From contig NZ_CP146343.1 of assembly GCF_037055275.1 (NCBI RefSeq), forward strand, positions 2,452,501 to 2,516,500: a stretch of DNA of 64,000 nt, read 5' to 3'. The translations under genes and the position numbers were made by a program. Shown piece after piece: positions 41,014 through 50,164 of the stretch. Source of the DNA: Pseudomonas sp. ML2-2023-3 (GTDB taxonomy: Bacteria; Pseudomonadota; Gammaproteobacteria; Pseudomonadales; Pseudomonadaceae). How positions within the stretch are numbered: position 1 is the first letter of the stretch; every line of letters starts with the position of its first letter. The notes below the pieces were generated by a model. That model saw only the letters and a program-made list of their open reading frames with translations, was not told the DNA's origin and ran no database searches.

Positions 41014-43245
41014 ATGTCTGTGCAATCGGTAAAGCCTGTTCTGGGTCGTTTGGTTGTTGTCGGCTTGGGGCTGATTGGCGGCTCTTTCGCCAAGGGTATG
41101 CGCGAGAGCGGGCTGTGCGGCGAAGTGGTTGGTGTTGATCTCGACCCCAAGTCTTGTGCAATGGCTGTGGAGTTGGGGGTGGTCGACCGCTGCGAGGCTG
41201 ATCTGGCAACCGCTTGTGCGGGCGCTGATGTGATTCAGTTGGCAGTGCCGATTCTGGCCATGGAGAAAATGCTTGGCCTTTTGGCGGGCATGGATCTTGG
41301 ACAGGCGGTGATCACTGATGTTGGCAGTGCCAAAGGCAATGTCGTGCGCGCTGCAGCCCATGCCTTTGGCGGTATGCCCGCACGTTTCGTTCCGGGTCAC
41401 CCGATTGCCGGTTCTGAACAGAGCGGTGTCGAGGCCTCGAACGCCAGCCTGTTTGAGCGTCACAAAGTTATTTTGACGCCAGTGGCGCAAACCGATGCTG
41501 ACGCTCTGGATCTGGTCGATGGCATGTGGCGCGCCTTGGGTGCGGACGTCGAGCATATGCAGGTCGAGCGTCATGACGAGGTTTTGGCTGCAACCAGCCA
41601 TTTGCCTCATCTGCTGGCTTTCGGGCTGGTGGACTCTCTTGCCAAGCGCAACGAGAATCTGGATATCTTCCGTTACGCAGCGGGTGGCTTTCGTGATTTC
41701 ACAAGAATCGCGGGTAGCGAGCCGGTAATGTGGCATGACATTTTTCTCGCGAATCGCGAGGCAGTGCTGCGCACATTGGATACATTTCGCAGTGATCTCG
41801 ACGCTTTGCGCGACGCGGTCGATGCAGGGGATGGGCATCAATTGCTGGGCGTCTTTACGCGCGCCCGGGTTGCCCGCGAGCATTTCAGTAAAATCCTGGC
41901 CCGCCGGGCATATGTGGACGCTATGAATTCCAACGATCTGATTTTTTTGGCAAATCCTGGTGGTCAAGTTACTGGCCGGATCCGCGTACCAGGCGACAAA
42001 TCCATTTCTCACCGCTCGATCATGCTCGGCTCACTGGCCGAAGGCACGACCGAGGTGGAAGGTTTCCTTGAGGGTGAAGATGCCCTGGCAACGTTGCAGG
42101 CATTCCGTGACATGGGTGTGGTCATCGAGGGTCCTCACCATGGTCGTGTGACCATTCATGGTGTTGGCCTGCATGGCTTGAAAGCTCCGCCTGGCCCAAT
42201 TTATCTGGGTAACTCGGGTACTTCGATGCGTCTTTTGTCTGGCCTGCTGGCCGCACAAACCTTCGATACCACCCTGACCGGCGACGCTTCGCTGACCAAG
42301 CGTCCGATGAATCGTGTGGCTAATCCATTGCGCGAAATGGGCGCCGTGATCGAGACCGCTGCAGAAGGTCGTCCGCCGATGACCATTCGCGGTGGCCACG
42401 CTCTTAAAGGCATGAACTACACCTTGCCGATGGCCAGTGCTCAGGTTAAGTCTTGCTTGTTACTGGCGGGCTTGTATGCAGAAGGCAAGACGTCGGTCAC
42501 CGAGCCAGCTCCGACTCGCGATCACACCGAGCGCATGCTGCAGGGTTTCGGCTACCCCGTAACTGTTAATGGCCCTACAGCTTCGGTTGAGTCGGGTCAC
42601 AAGCTGACTGCGACGCATATTGAAGTCCCTGGCGATATTTCTTCGTCAGCGTTCTTCCTGGTTGCCGCTTCTATCGCAGAAGGCTCTGATCTGCTGCTGG
42701 AGCATGTGGGGATCAATCCTACCCGTACTGGCGTAATCGACATTTTGCGTCTTATGGGTGCGGATATCACCCTTGAGAATCAGCGTGAAGTGGGCGGCGA
42801 GCCGGTAGCTGATCTGCGTGTACGTGCCGCGAAGCTGAAGGGAATCGAGATTCCTGAAGAGCTGGTGCCGCTGGCGATTGATGAGTTCCCGGTACTGTTC
42901 GTGGCGGCGGCTGTTGCCGAAGGTCGTACGATCCTGCGTGGGGCAGAAGAGTTGCGCGTCAAGGAGTCCGACCGGATTCAAGTGATGGCGGACGGTTTGC
43001 TGGCGCTGGGTGTGAAGTGCGAGCCGACACCAGATGGCATCATCATTGATGGCGGTACTATCGGTGGAGGTGAAGTTCATGGGCATGGCGATCATCGTAT
43101 TGCGATGGCCTTCAGCGTGGCTTCGTTGCGTGCAACCGCTCCAATCCGTATTCACGATTGCGCCAACGTGGCAACCTCGTTCCCGAACTTCCTTGCGCTG
43201 TGCAAGCAGGTGGGCATGCGTGTAGCTCAAGAGGCGAACTCGTGA
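41014..43245 (+). CDS. aroA: Fused prephenate dehydrogenase / EPSP synthase (TyrA-AroA)
   Basis: 743-residue natural fusion. Residues ~1-300 are prephenate dehydrogenase (NAD motif [15 protein letters not shown], catalytic His region [13 protein letters not shown]). From ~310 it is 5-enolpyruvylshikimate-3-phosphate synthase ([46 protein letters not shown]). The fusion is standard in Pseudomonas. The frame is open into hisC, but the family starts here. The ATG lies four bases after the hisC stop with a weak ribosome-binding site, so coupling to hisC is likely. Confidence 0.95.
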   Translation: MSVQSVKPVLGRLVVVGLGLIGGSFAKGMRESGLCGEVVGVDLDPKSCAMAVELGVVDRCEADLATACAGADVIQLAVPILAMEKMLGLLAGMDLGQAVITDVGSAKGNVVRAAAHAFGGMPARFVPGHPIAGSEQSGVEASNASLFERHKVILTPVAQTDADALDLVDGMWRALGADVEHMQVERHDEVLAATSHLPHLLAFGLVDSLAKRNENLDIFRYAAGGFRDFTRIAGSEPVMWHDIFLANREAVLRTLDTFRSDLDALRDAVDAGDGHQLLGVFTRARVAREHFSKILARRAYVDAMNSNDLIFLANPGGQVTGRIRVPGDKSISHRSIMLGSLAEGTTEVEGFLEGEDALATLQAFRDMGVVIEGPHHGRVTIHGVGLHGLKAPPGPIYLGNSGTSMRLLSGLLAAQTFDTTLTGDASLTKRPMNRVANPLREMGAVIETAAEGRPPMTIRGGHALKGMNYTLPMASAQVKSCLLLAGLYAEGKTSVTEPAPTRDHTERMLQGFGYPVTVNGPTASVESGHKLTATHIEVPGDISSSAFFLVAASIAEGSDLLLEHVGINPTRTGVIDILRLMGADITLENQREVGGEPVADLRVRAAKLKGIEIPEELVPLAIDEFPVLFVAAAVAEGRTILRGAEELRVKESDRIQVMADGLLALGVKCEPTPDGIIIDGGTIGGGEVHGHGDHRIAMAFSVASLRATAPIRIHDCANVATSFPNFLALCKQVGMRVAQEANS

Positions 43246-43925
43246 TTTCGGCACCGGTTATTACCATCGATGGCCCTAGTGGTTCCGGTAAAGGTACCGT
43301 TGCCGGGATCCTGGCCAAGCGCCTGGGGTGGAATTTGCTGGACTCCGGTGCCCTGTACCGCTTGCTGGCTTTTGCTGCGGGCAATCACGGTGTTGCCCTC
43401 GATAACGAGGCGCTGCTGGAGAAACTGGCTGCACATCTTGATGTGCAGTTCGTCGGGGCGACCGACGGCAAGCCCGCTCGCATCATTCTCGAAGGCGACG
43501 AAGTGACTCACGCTATCCGCAGTGAGGCTGTGGCAGCTGGAGCCTCCAAAGTCGCGGCTTTGCCGGCTGTTCGTGATGCTTTGTTGCAGCGTCAGCGTGC
43601 ATTTCAGGAGTTGCCAGGCCTGGTTGCCGATGGTCGTGACATGGGTACGGTGGTATTTCCTGATGCCCCGTTGAAGGTTTTTCTGACGGCCAGCGCTGAA
43701 GAGAGGGCCCGTCGCCGTTACTTGCAGTTGAAGGCAAAGGGCGATGATGTTAGTCTCTCAGGTCTGCTAGATGAGATTCGTGCCCGCGATGAGCGTGATA
43801 CGCAGCGTGCAATAGCCCCGCTTAAACCGGCGGCTGATGCCATACAGCTGGACTCTACGGAGTTATCCATCGAACAGGTGCTGGAACGCATCATGAGTGA
43901 AATCGCACTTCGCGATATTGCCTGA
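43242..43925 (+). CDS. cmk: Cytidylate kinase
   Basis: 227 residues from a GTG that overlaps the aroA stop (GTGA). The P-loop is [15 protein letters not shown]-binding segments include [11 protein letters not shown] and [17 protein letters not shown], and the lid holds [13 protein letters not shown]. It phosphorylates CMP and dCMP. An attenuator-like terminator follows before rpsA, as in the conserved cmk-rpsA-ihfB order. Confidence 0.95.
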   Translation: MISAPVITIDGPSGSGKGTVAGILAKRLGWNLLDSGALYRLLAFAAGNHGVALDNEALLEKLAAHLDVQFVGATDGKPARIILEGDEVTHAIRSEAVAAGASKVAALPAVRDALLQRQRAFQELPGLVADGRDMGTVVFPDAPLKVFLTASAEERARRRYLQLKAKGDDVSLSGLLDEIRARDERDTQRAIAPLKPAADAIQLDSTELSIEQVLERIMSEIALRDIA

Positions 43926-43930
43926 TGACC

Positions 43931-43977
43931 AAGAAAGCGTGCAGGAGACCAGAAATAGTCCTGCATGCCTTCTTTTA
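43931..43977 (+). terminator. Terminator or attenuator between cmk and rpsA
   Basis: AAGAAAGCGTGCAGGA (43931-43946) pairs with TCCTGCATGCCTTCTT (43959-43974), with one mismatch and one G-T pair, followed by TTATAT. A second hairpin, CCACATT/AATGTGG (43990-44009), lies in the rpsA leader. Confidence 0.65.
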
Positions 43978-44051
43978 TATAAACGTAACCCACATTGTCT
44001 GGAATGTGGCAGATGGGCGTATTCCTTCGCCCTTGATCAACAGGAATTAAA

Positions 44052-45746
44052 ATGAGCGAAAGCTTTGCAGAACTCTTTGAAGAAAGCCTAAAAACCCTGA
44101 ATCTTCAGGCTGGCTCGATCATCACCGCTATCATCGTTGATATCGATTACCAAGCTGGTTGGGTTACCGTTCACGCTGGTTTGAAGTCGGAAGGCCTCAT
44201 CCCGCTGGAGCAGTTCCACAACGACGCTGGCGAACTGAACATCAACATCGGTGATGAAGTTCACGTTGCGCTGGACGCGGTCGAAGACGGCTTTGGCGAA
44301 ACCAAACTGTCCCGTGAAAAAGCCAAGCGCGCTGAATGCTGGATCGTTCTGGAAGCAGCCTTCGCAGCAGAAGAAGTGGTCAAGGGCGTTATCAACGGTA
44401 AGGTTAAAGGCGGCTTCACTGTCGACGTTAACGGCATCCGTGCGTTCCTGCCAGGTTCTCTGGTTGACGTTCGTCCAGTGCGCGACACCACGCACCTGGA
44501 AGGCAAAGAGCTGGAATTCAAGGTCATCAAACTTGACCAGAAGCGCAACAACGTTGTTGTTTCGCGTCGCAGCGTTCTTGAAGCAGAGAACTCGGCTGAG
44601 CGTGAAGCTCTGCTGGAATCCCTGCAAGAAGGCCAGCAAGTCAAAGGTATCGTCAAAAACCTCACCGATTACGGCGCATTCGTCGATCTGGGTGGCGTCG
44701 ATGGCCTGCTGCACATTACCGACATGGCTTGGAAGCGTATCAAGCATCCTTCCGAAATCGTCAACGTTGGCGACGAGATCGATGTCAAGGTTCTGAAGTA
44801 CGATCGCGAACGCAATCGTGTTTCCCTGGGCCTGAAGCAACTGGGCGAAGATCCATGGGTTGCTATCAAAGCCCGTTACCCAGAAAGCACTCGCGTTACC
44901 GCTCGTGTAACCAACCTGACCGACTACGGCTGCTTCGCTGAGCTGGAAGAAGGCGTTGAAGGTCTGGTACACGTTTCCGAAATGGACTGGACCAACAAAA
45001 ACATCCACCCTTCGAAAGTCGTACAAGTCGGCGACGAAGTGGAAGTTATGGTTCTGGACATCGACGAAGAGCGTCGTCGTATCTCCCTGGGCATCAAGCA
45101 GTGCAAATCTAACCCATGGGAAGATTTCTCTGGCCAGTTCAACAAGGGCGATAAAATCTCCGGCACCATCAAGTCGATCACCGATTTCGGTATCTTCATT
45201 GGTCTGGACGGCGGCATCGACGGCCTGGTTCACCTGTCCGACATTTCCTGGAACGAAGTTGGCGAAGAAGCCGTACGTCGTTTCAAGAAAGGCGACGAGC
45301 TTGACACCGTTATCCTGTCTGTTGATCCAGAGCGTGAGCGTATCTCCCTGGGTATCAAGCAGCTGGAAAGCGATCCGTTCTCCGAGTACGTACAAGAGAA
45401 CGACAAAGGCGCAATCGTTAAGGGCATCGTGAAAGAAGTTGATGCTAAAGGCGCCATCATCACTCTGGCCAACGATATCGAAGCTACTCTGAAAGCATCC
45501 GAAATCAGCCGTGACCGCATCGAAGATGCACGTAACGTTCTGAAAGAAGGCGAAGAAGTAGAAGCCAAGATCATCAGCGTTGATCGCAAAAGCCGCGTAA
45601 TCCAACTGTCCATCAAGTCGAAAGACGTTGAAGACGAGAAGGAAGCAATCCAGAGCCTGCGCGACAAGCCAGCTACCTCTGAGATCGCTGCTGGTCCGAC
45701 CACTTTGGGCGACCTGCTGCGTGCACAAATGGAAAAACAGAACTAA
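44052..45746 (+). CDS. rpsA: 30S ribosomal protein S1
   Basis: 564 residues containing six S1 RNA-binding repeats, four of which show the typical pattern (for example [20 protein letters not shown] and [20 protein letters not shown]). S1 brings mRNAs onto the 30S subunit. E. coli S1 represses its own synthesis through a structured leader, and the hairpins upstream here could play the same part. Codon use is strongly biased, as expected for a highly expressed gene. Confidence 0.97.
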   Translation: MSESFAELFEESLKTLNLQAGSIITAIIVDIDYQAGWVTVHAGLKSEGLIPLEQFHNDAGELNINIGDEVHVALDAVEDGFGETKLSREKAKRAECWIVLEAAFAAEEVVKGVINGKVKGGFTVDVNGIRAFLPGSLVDVRPVRDTTHLEGKELEFKVIKLDQKRNNVVVSRRSVLEAENSAEREALLESLQEGQQVKGIVKNLTDYGAFVDLGGVDGLLHITDMAWKRIKHPSEIVNVGDEIDVKVLKYDRERNRVSLGLKQLGEDPWVAIKARYPESTRVTARVTNLTDYGCFAELEEGVEGLVHVSEMDWTNKNIHPSKVVQVGDEVEVMVLDIDEERRRISLGIKQCKSNPWEDFSGQFNKGDKISGTIKSITDFGIFIGLDGGIDGLVHLSDISWNEVGEEAVRRFKKGDELDTVILSVDPERERISLGIKQLESDPFSEYVQENDKGAIVKGIVKEVDAKGAIITLANDIEATLKASEISRDRIEDARNVLKEGEEVEAKIISVDRKSRVIQLSIKSKDVEDEKEAIQSLRDKPATSEIAAGPTTLGDLLRAQMEKQN

Positions 45747-45761
45747 GTTCTGATTGACCAT

Positions 45762-45791
45762 AAAAAAGGGCGACTTAGGTCGCCCTTTTTT
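45762..45791 (+). terminator. Rho-independent terminator after rpsA
   Basis: GGGCGAC (45768-45774), loop TTAG, GTCGCCC (45779-45785), flanked by an A6 run and a T6 run. Confidence 0.9.
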
Positions 45792-46082
45792 GTGTCTGAG
45801 ATTTGATGGCCAGGATAGCTTCCGTCCATGAGTTCTTGTGTAGGCGTGTTTGCAGGTCGCTTATGATTGGCTAGGGAAGGGGCGGGGGTTTATGTCGAGC
45901 GAGCTGTGTGAAGGCTTGGGAGGTGGCTGCCGTGGGCTATGGTTATTACTTGGCCTGATGGAAGTTTGGAGGGGGCGACAAACTTTGCAAAGATAAGTCA
46001 ATCCTTGGGCTGTTCAAAATCTATCGATCATGCTAAAACCTTTGAAGCGCTGATCTAGCTGCTTGAAAAAGAAGGGAAAAAT
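45792..46082. other. rpsA-ihfB intergenic region
   Basis: About 290 bases without a gene between the rpsA terminator and ihfB. It must hold the ihfB promoter. I cannot place it with confidence. GAAGGGAAA before the ATG is the ihfB ribosome-binding site. Confidence 0.45.
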
Positions 46083-46379
46083 ATGACGAAGTCGGAGTTG
46101 ATCGAACGAATTGTCACCCATCAAGGGCTGCTCTCATCCAAGGATGTAGAGTTGGCCATCAAGACTATGCTTGAACAAATGTCCCAATGCCTGGCGACCG
46201 GTGATCGGATTGAGATCCGTGGTTTTGGCAGCTTCTCGTTGCATTACCGAGCCCCTCGAGTTGGCCGCAATCCCAAGACCGGTCAGTCAGTCAGTCTGGA
46301 TGGAAAATTTGTTCCTCATTTCAAGCCGGGCAAAGAGCTACGGGATCGAGTAAATGAAGATGAGGAAGACGACATTTAA
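46083..46379 (+). CDS. ihfB: Integration host factor subunit beta
   Basis: 98 residues. It starts [10 protein letters not shown] and carries the DNA-binding arm of the HU/IHF family ([14 protein letters not shown]) and the C-terminal [12 protein letters not shown]. It forms a heterodimer with IhfA that bends DNA sharply. In Pseudomonas this gene marks the left border of the O-antigen locus, as it does here. Confidence 0.96.
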   Translation: MTKSELIERIVTHQGLLSSKDVELAIKTMLEQMSQCLATGDRIEIRGFGSFSLHYRAPRVGRNPKTGQSVSLDGKFVPHFKPGKELRDRVNEDEEDDI

Positions 46380-46403
46380 TCCTTCGTGGAGCAGGAGTTG
46401 CCG

Positions 46404-46655
46404 ATGCATAGCGTCAAACGTGCAGTGTTAGTCGTGTTTGCCCTGATTGTCATTTTCGGAATCGTGATTTTTATCCTCGAAAACCAGCAGCCCACAGCAC
46501 TGGTATTTTTGGGTTGGCACACTGCGCAACTTCCGCAATCACTGTTCTTTATCGGTGCTTTACTGGTTGGTATGGCTATCGGGCCTGCAATGGGTTTTGT
46601 GGCCTACAAGCGCAAAGCTGCCAGATTGAAGCGCAAGCTGTTGGTCGAGTCTTAA
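46404..46655 (+). CDS. LapA-domain membrane protein (DUF1049)
   Basis: 83 residues from ATG 46404, with GCAGGAG six bases upstream (GTG 46386 also lies in frame). Two membrane helices (AVLVVFALIVIFGIVIFIL and FFIGALLVGMAIGPAMGF) are separated by ENQQPTALVFLGWH, the LapA family pattern. LapA works with LapB in controlling LPS synthesis through LpxC turnover. It is cotranscribed with ihfB. Confidence 0.85.
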   Translation: MHSVKRAVLVVFALIVIFGIVIFILENQQPTALVFLGWHTAQLPQSLFFIGALLVGMAIGPAMGFVAYKRKAARLKRKLLVES

Positions 46656-46669
46656 GGCTGTCTTTCTAG

Positions 46670-46699
46670 GTCTCTCATATGGATAGTGTGAGAGGCTTT
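46670..46699 (+). terminator. Possible terminator after lapA-like gene
   Basis: GTCTCTCA (46670-46677) pairs with TGAGAGGC (46689-46696, one G-T pair) and is followed by TTTT. The stem is short and the T run brief, so this is tentative. Confidence 0.45.
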
Positions 46700-47020
46700 T
46701 GTACGTCGACTGATATCCGAAAAGTAAGCGCCGCAATCTGGCGGGGCTTGTAATTTGGGATATTTCCTACAAGTTGCTAGCTTGCATTGTTTAGTGGATC
46801 TGGCAGAGTGCTCGACTCTCAGTACTTGGCGCGTACTCGTGCGCTCATTGATATTTGCGTCGGATGTTAAAAATCGATAATTTCGAGTCTGTTCAGGGTT
46901 TTTGCTGTTCGATTTTTCATTTTTGTTCTGAGGCTTCCTTCGGTTTCAATCTGCAGTGCTTATGTTTCATTAGGGTATTGTCTGATTAGGTGATGCTGCT
47001 CATCTTGTCAAAGTTGTATT

Positions 47021-47221
47021 TCATTCAGGATAAACGTTACGACTGTAGTTCTGCATGTTGTGGCTGTATAGCGGCCGGTTCCCTATTTTCAGACAAGTAT
47101 CTACGGTATTCCCATCTGAAATTCTGAGTAAGCCGATATATCGATCGGGCTTAACGGTCGGTGTGCAAGGTGCTTCTCCTTCCTGGTCCTCCAGCCAATT
47201 CATATGATTGGTGTCATACAT
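47021..47221 (-). CDS. Doubtful small ORF in the O-antigen border
   Basis: 66 residues (MYDTNHMNWLEDQEG...) with no family that I recognise. The same frame can be read a few codons further upstream (KDSYGHPYA) to a stop. It may be the surviving end of a degraded gene on the minus strand together with 47293-47676, or chance. Confidence 0.2.
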   Translation of the reverse strand: MYDTNHMNWLEDQEGEAPCTPTVKPDRYIGLLRISDGNTVDTCLKIGNRPLYSHNMQNYSRNVYPE

Positions 47222-47292
47222 TGCATATGGGTGGCCATAGCTGTCTTTAAATTAGCAGCAGCTTGTATCGGTGAGGATAAATCCCTTGAGGC

Positions 47293-47676
47293 TCAATTTG
47301 CGCACATTGCCCTGGAATCGACGGGCATTCTGGGCTCCCTGTGTCCGTGGGCTTGTCTTCTGGATCGTGCTAGCTTTCCTTCTAGAAGGGCGTAAGCACA
47401 GGTTGCCATGCGCTCGTCTGGTTGTGCGCCAGTGGTCGCATAGTCAATTCCCTCAGGGCCATGCTGGGTAACAATGTGCTCTATCCAGGCTTCTGGGCAT
47501 ATGGAATACCTGTCGCCGTGATACAAAAATACGACCTGTGAGGTGGTTTTGTTGAAATGGAGGGGGAGCGCTGTATCATTCGCCCAGGCGTGTATGTTTT
47601 GGACGATTGCTCTGCCCATGCGAACCAGAAAAGTGTGCTCAACTTCGTTTCGGGAATAGGGACATGACCTGAGCAA
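47293..47676 (-). CDS. Hypothetical protein, possibly a gene remnant
   Basis: 127 residues. The middle (NKTTSQVVFLYHGDRYSICP, EAWIEHIVTQHGPEGIDY) reads like a real folded protein. After LLEGKLA the sequence turns into basic low-complexity residues (RSRRQAHGHREPR), as if a frame had been lost. I recognise no domain. No ribosome-binding site is clear. Confidence 0.3.
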   Translation of the reverse strand: MLRSCPYSRNEVEHTFLVRMGRAIVQNIHAWANDTALPLHFNKTTSQVVFLYHGDRYSICPEAWIEHIVTQHGPEGIDYATTGAQPDERMATCAYALLEGKLARSRRQAHGHREPRMPVDSRAMCAN

Positions 47677-47833
47677 GTAAGTTTGGTGGATTGTGAGTGA
47701 CGAGCAAAACAGATATTAGCTAAAGAGTTACCGGGTCTGGACAGACCGCACAATAGATAGATTTCGGGCTAATGGCCCTGCTGCGATTCAACGCTCGTAG
47801 CGATAATGAGAACTCAACTGCTGCCATTGGCAC

Positions 47834-48409
47834 ATGCGCTGCTCGATGGTAAACACGGAAGAACCTATTAATGAATCACCCATGCATATGACAAGCAGCG
47901 CAGCAACCCAGGACCCGGCTGCATCCCGATCCGGCGACTGGTATCTGGTGCAATGCAAGCCAAGACAGGACGAGCGGGCAGAGGAGAACCTTCTGCGCCA
48001 GGGCTATAAGTGCTCACGTCCGGCCTGCCGCCGCGAGCGACTGCTGCGCGGCCAGATGCAACACGTCCAGGAATCCCTCTTTCCTGGCTATCTTTTTATC
48101 CACATGCCTCAAGGTGCCAACTGGGCTCCGTTGCGATCTACACGCGGCGTAGCACGGGTTGTGGCCTTTGGCGGCCGTCCCCTGGCAGTCAGTCATGAGT
48201 TAGTAACTCAATTACAAGACCGTGCAGACAGTCACATCATCACCGCGTTCAAGCCCGGTGAAAAAGTCACCATCCTTGATCAAGGCTTTGCAGGTATTGA
48301 GTCCATATTCATGACTATGGACGGCGAAGAACGAGTTATTTTGCTTATCAATTTAATGAACCGGCAGCAACAAATCAGTTTGCCGTTGGCGAGTATTAGC
48401 AATCATTGA
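47834..48409 (+). CDS. rfaH: RfaH-type transcription antiterminator (NusG paralogue)
   Basis: Up to 191 residues. The start is uncertain (ATG 47834, 47846, 47882 or 47888, none with a clear ribosome-binding site). The conserved NGN domain begins at WYLVQCKPRQDERAEENLLRQGY and continues through ESLFPGYLFIHM. The C-terminal KOW part contains FKPGEKVTILDQGFAGIESIF. RfaH joins RNA polymerase at ops sites and suppresses pausing and Rho termination in long surface-polysaccharide operons. An ops element lies 70 bases after its stop, upstream of rmlA, so its target is the adjacent operon. Confidence 0.9.
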   Translation: MRCSMVNTEEPINESPMHMTSSAATQDPAASRSGDWYLVQCKPRQDERAEENLLRQGYKCSRPACRRERLLRGQMQHVQESLFPGYLFIHMPQGANWAPLRSTRGVARVVAFGGRPLAVSHELVTQLQDRADSHIITAFKPGEKVTILDQGFAGIESIFMTMDGEERVILLINLMNRQQQISLPLASISNH

Positions 48410-48450
48410 GTAAAACCCTGGCCACAGCCGGGGCAAAGACAACAAAGCGC

Positions 48451-48491
48451 GTTCTCAGGAAATTGACGGTGAATCCTGGGGCGGTAGCGTG
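48451..48491 (+). promoter_or_regulatory. JUMPstart/ops element of the O-antigen operon
   Basis: The leader of rmlA contains GGGGCGGTAGCGTG (48478-48491), identical to the ops core at the end of enterobacterial JUMPstart sequences (GGCGGTAGCGTG). The preceding bases GTTCTCAGG...CCTGG also fit the JUMPstart pattern. The RNA polymerase paused here is the docking site for RfaH, encoded immediately upstream. Confidence 0.88.
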
Positions 48492-48513
48492 TTTGTTTCA
48501 GACAGAATTCAGT

Positions 48514-48540
48514 CATCGCCTGTCCAAGTTACAGGCGATG
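48514..48540 (+). other. Leader hairpin between ops and rmlA
   Basis: CATCGCCTGT (48514-48523) and ACAGGCGATG (48531-48540) form a perfect 10-bp stem with a 7-base loop, 23 bases after ops and 30 bases before the rmlA start. There is no T tract, so it is not a simple terminator. It may be a pause or mRNA-stability structure. Confidence 0.6.
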
Positions 48541-48570
48541 CACCCTACAAGTTAAGGAAGTGCTTTAACC

Positions 48571-49464
48571 ATGACCTCCCTCAAACGTAAAGGCATCATC
48601 CTCGCTGGCGGTTCAGGTACGCGCCTGCATCCACTTACGTTGGGTGTGTCAAAGCAGATGCTGCCGATCTACGACAAACCAATGATCTTCTATCCGCTGT
48701 CAGTACTGATGCTGGCGGGCATGCAAGAAATTCTGATTATCTCAACACCCGAAGACTTGCCGTGCTTCAAGAAATTGCTGGGTGACGGTAGTCAGTACGG
48801 TATTGAGTTGAGCTACGCGGAACAGCCGAGTCCCGATGGATTGGCGCAAGCCTTTATCATTGGTGAAGAGTTTATTGGTAAAGACCCGGTCTGCCTGATC
48901 CTCGGTGACAATATTTTTTATGGTCAGAATTTTTCTGGGAACCTGCGTGCGGCCATGTCCCAAGAAAAGGGCGCCACGGTATTTGGCTACCATGTGTCGG
49001 ACCCGGAGCGTTTTGGTGTCGTTGAGTTTGATGGCACCGGCCGTGCGTTAAGCATTGAAGAAAAGCCTGCGAAGCCAAAATCAAACTACGCCGTGACGGG
49101 GTTATATTTCTACGACAATCAGGTTGTTGAAATTGCAAAAAATATCAAGCCATCTTCGCGAGGTGAGCTTGAAATCACCGATGTCAATCGCGCTTATCTT
49201 GAGCAAAACACGCTGACGGTTGAAATACTGGGACGTGGTTTTGCATGGCTGGATACCGGTACTCATGAGTCTCTGCTGGAGGCCAGTCATTTTGTGCACA
49301 CCATCGAGCAGCGTCAGGGTTTGAAAGTAGCTTGCCTGGAGGAGATTGCTTTTAATAAGGAGTGGATAACCCCTGAGATGTTGGAAATACAGGGGAAAAG
49401 ACTCGAAAAGACAGGGTATGGGCAGTATCTGTTGAATATGCTCTTGGAAGCTAAACAGAAATGA
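48571..49464 (+). CDS. rmlA: Glucose-1-phosphate thymidylyltransferase
   Basis: 297 residues of the small RmlA type, with the nucleotide-binding N-terminus [33 protein letters not shown] and the catalytic region [11 protein letters not shown]. It makes dTDP-glucose, the first step of dTDP-L-rhamnose synthesis. rmlC follows with a four-base overlap (ATGA), but rmlB and rmlD are not in the window and must be elsewhere if rhamnose is made. First gene of the RfaH-controlled operon. Confidence 0.96.
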   Translation: MTSLKRKGIILAGGSGTRLHPLTLGVSKQMLPIYDKPMIFYPLSVLMLAGMQEILIISTPEDLPCFKKLLGDGSQYGIELSYAEQPSPDGLAQAFIIGEEFIGKDPVCLILGDNIFYGQNFSGNLRAAMSQEKGATVFGYHVSDPERFGVVEFDGTGRALSIEEKPAKPKSNYAVTGLYFYDNQVVEIAKNIKPSSRGELEITDVNRAYLEQNTLTVEILGRGFAWLDTGTHESLLEASHFVHTIEQRQGLKVACLEEIAFNKEWITPEMLEIQGKRLEKTGYGQYLLNMLLEAKQK

Positions 49465-50021
49465 AAATTACGAGAACCAATATTCCGGATGTGCTGGTCA
49501 TAGAGCCAGTTGTATTTAAGGATTCGCGGGGCTGGTTTATGGAAACCTTCAACGAAAGAGACTTTTTTGAAAGCTTGAGGTCTCTGAATATTCCCGCCCC
49601 CAAATCGTTTGTACAAGACAATCAATCATGCTCAAAAAAAGGTGTCCTCAGGGGATTGCATTATCAAACTGCCCCATATGCCCAAGGGAAGCTTGTGCGA
49701 GTTGTGCAAGGTTCAGTGTTTGATGTTGCCGTTGATATTCGTGAAACTTCATCAACATATCTAGAATGGGTCGGTGTTGAGTTAAGTAGCTGTAACAAGA
49801 AAATGTTGTGGATTCCTGAAGGCTTTGCACATGGTTTCTTGGCGTTGGAAGATGAAACGCATTTATTATATAAGACAACTGATTATTATAATCCGGGTTC
49901 AGAGCGTTCGTTGCGATGGGATGATGAGGCTTTTAAAATAAATTGGCCTTTTATGGAGAGTTTTATTATTAATCAAAAGGATCAAGAGGCCCAAAAGTAT
50001 CTTGTGAGTAATGGGGGTTAA
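49461..50021 (+). CDS. rmlC: dTDP-4-dehydrorhamnose 3,5-epimerase
   Basis: 186-residue cupin with the RmlC signatures [23 protein letters not shown] (active-site His) and [15 protein letters not shown]. It epimerises the 4-keto sugar before RmlD reduction. It overlaps rmlA by four bases. The DNA becomes clearly more AT-rich from here through wzy. Confidence 0.96.
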   Translation: MKITRTNIPDVLVIEPVVFKDSRGWFMETFNERDFFESLRSLNIPAPKSFVQDNQSCSKKGVLRGLHYQTAPYAQGKLVRVVQGSVFDVAVDIRETSSTYLEWVGVELSSCNKKMLWIPEGFAHGFLALEDETHLLYKTTDYYNPGSERSLRWDDEAFKINWPFMESFIINQKDQEAQKYLVSNGG

Positions 50022-50164
50022 TAGTACTCGTGAGTTGAATAGGCTTCCGGCCAGATATTAGGCGGCAACGGAAGCGGTTCGTTTGTATTTGTGCGGGCTC
50101 GACAATAGCTTGCTGGTTAATAAATACAACTCAGTTTTTTGTGGTTTGGAATGTTTGACCGGGA

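Larger units (their letters stand above)
46700..47833. other. AT-rich interval with only doubtful ORFs
   Basis: More than 1.1 kb between the lapA-like gene and rfaH with no recognisable gene. Base composition is visibly richer in A and T than the core genes to the left. In P. aeruginosa the wzz gene often lies at this border, but nothing Wzz-like is visible. Minus-strand reading frames at 47293-47676 and 47021-47221 may be remnants. A GATAAT at 47800-47805 could be an rfaH -10. Confidence 0.6.

Noticed and set aside
44088..45761. 557-codon open frame on the minus strand
   Set aside because: Antisense to nearly all of rpsA; explained by absence of certain codons in that gene.
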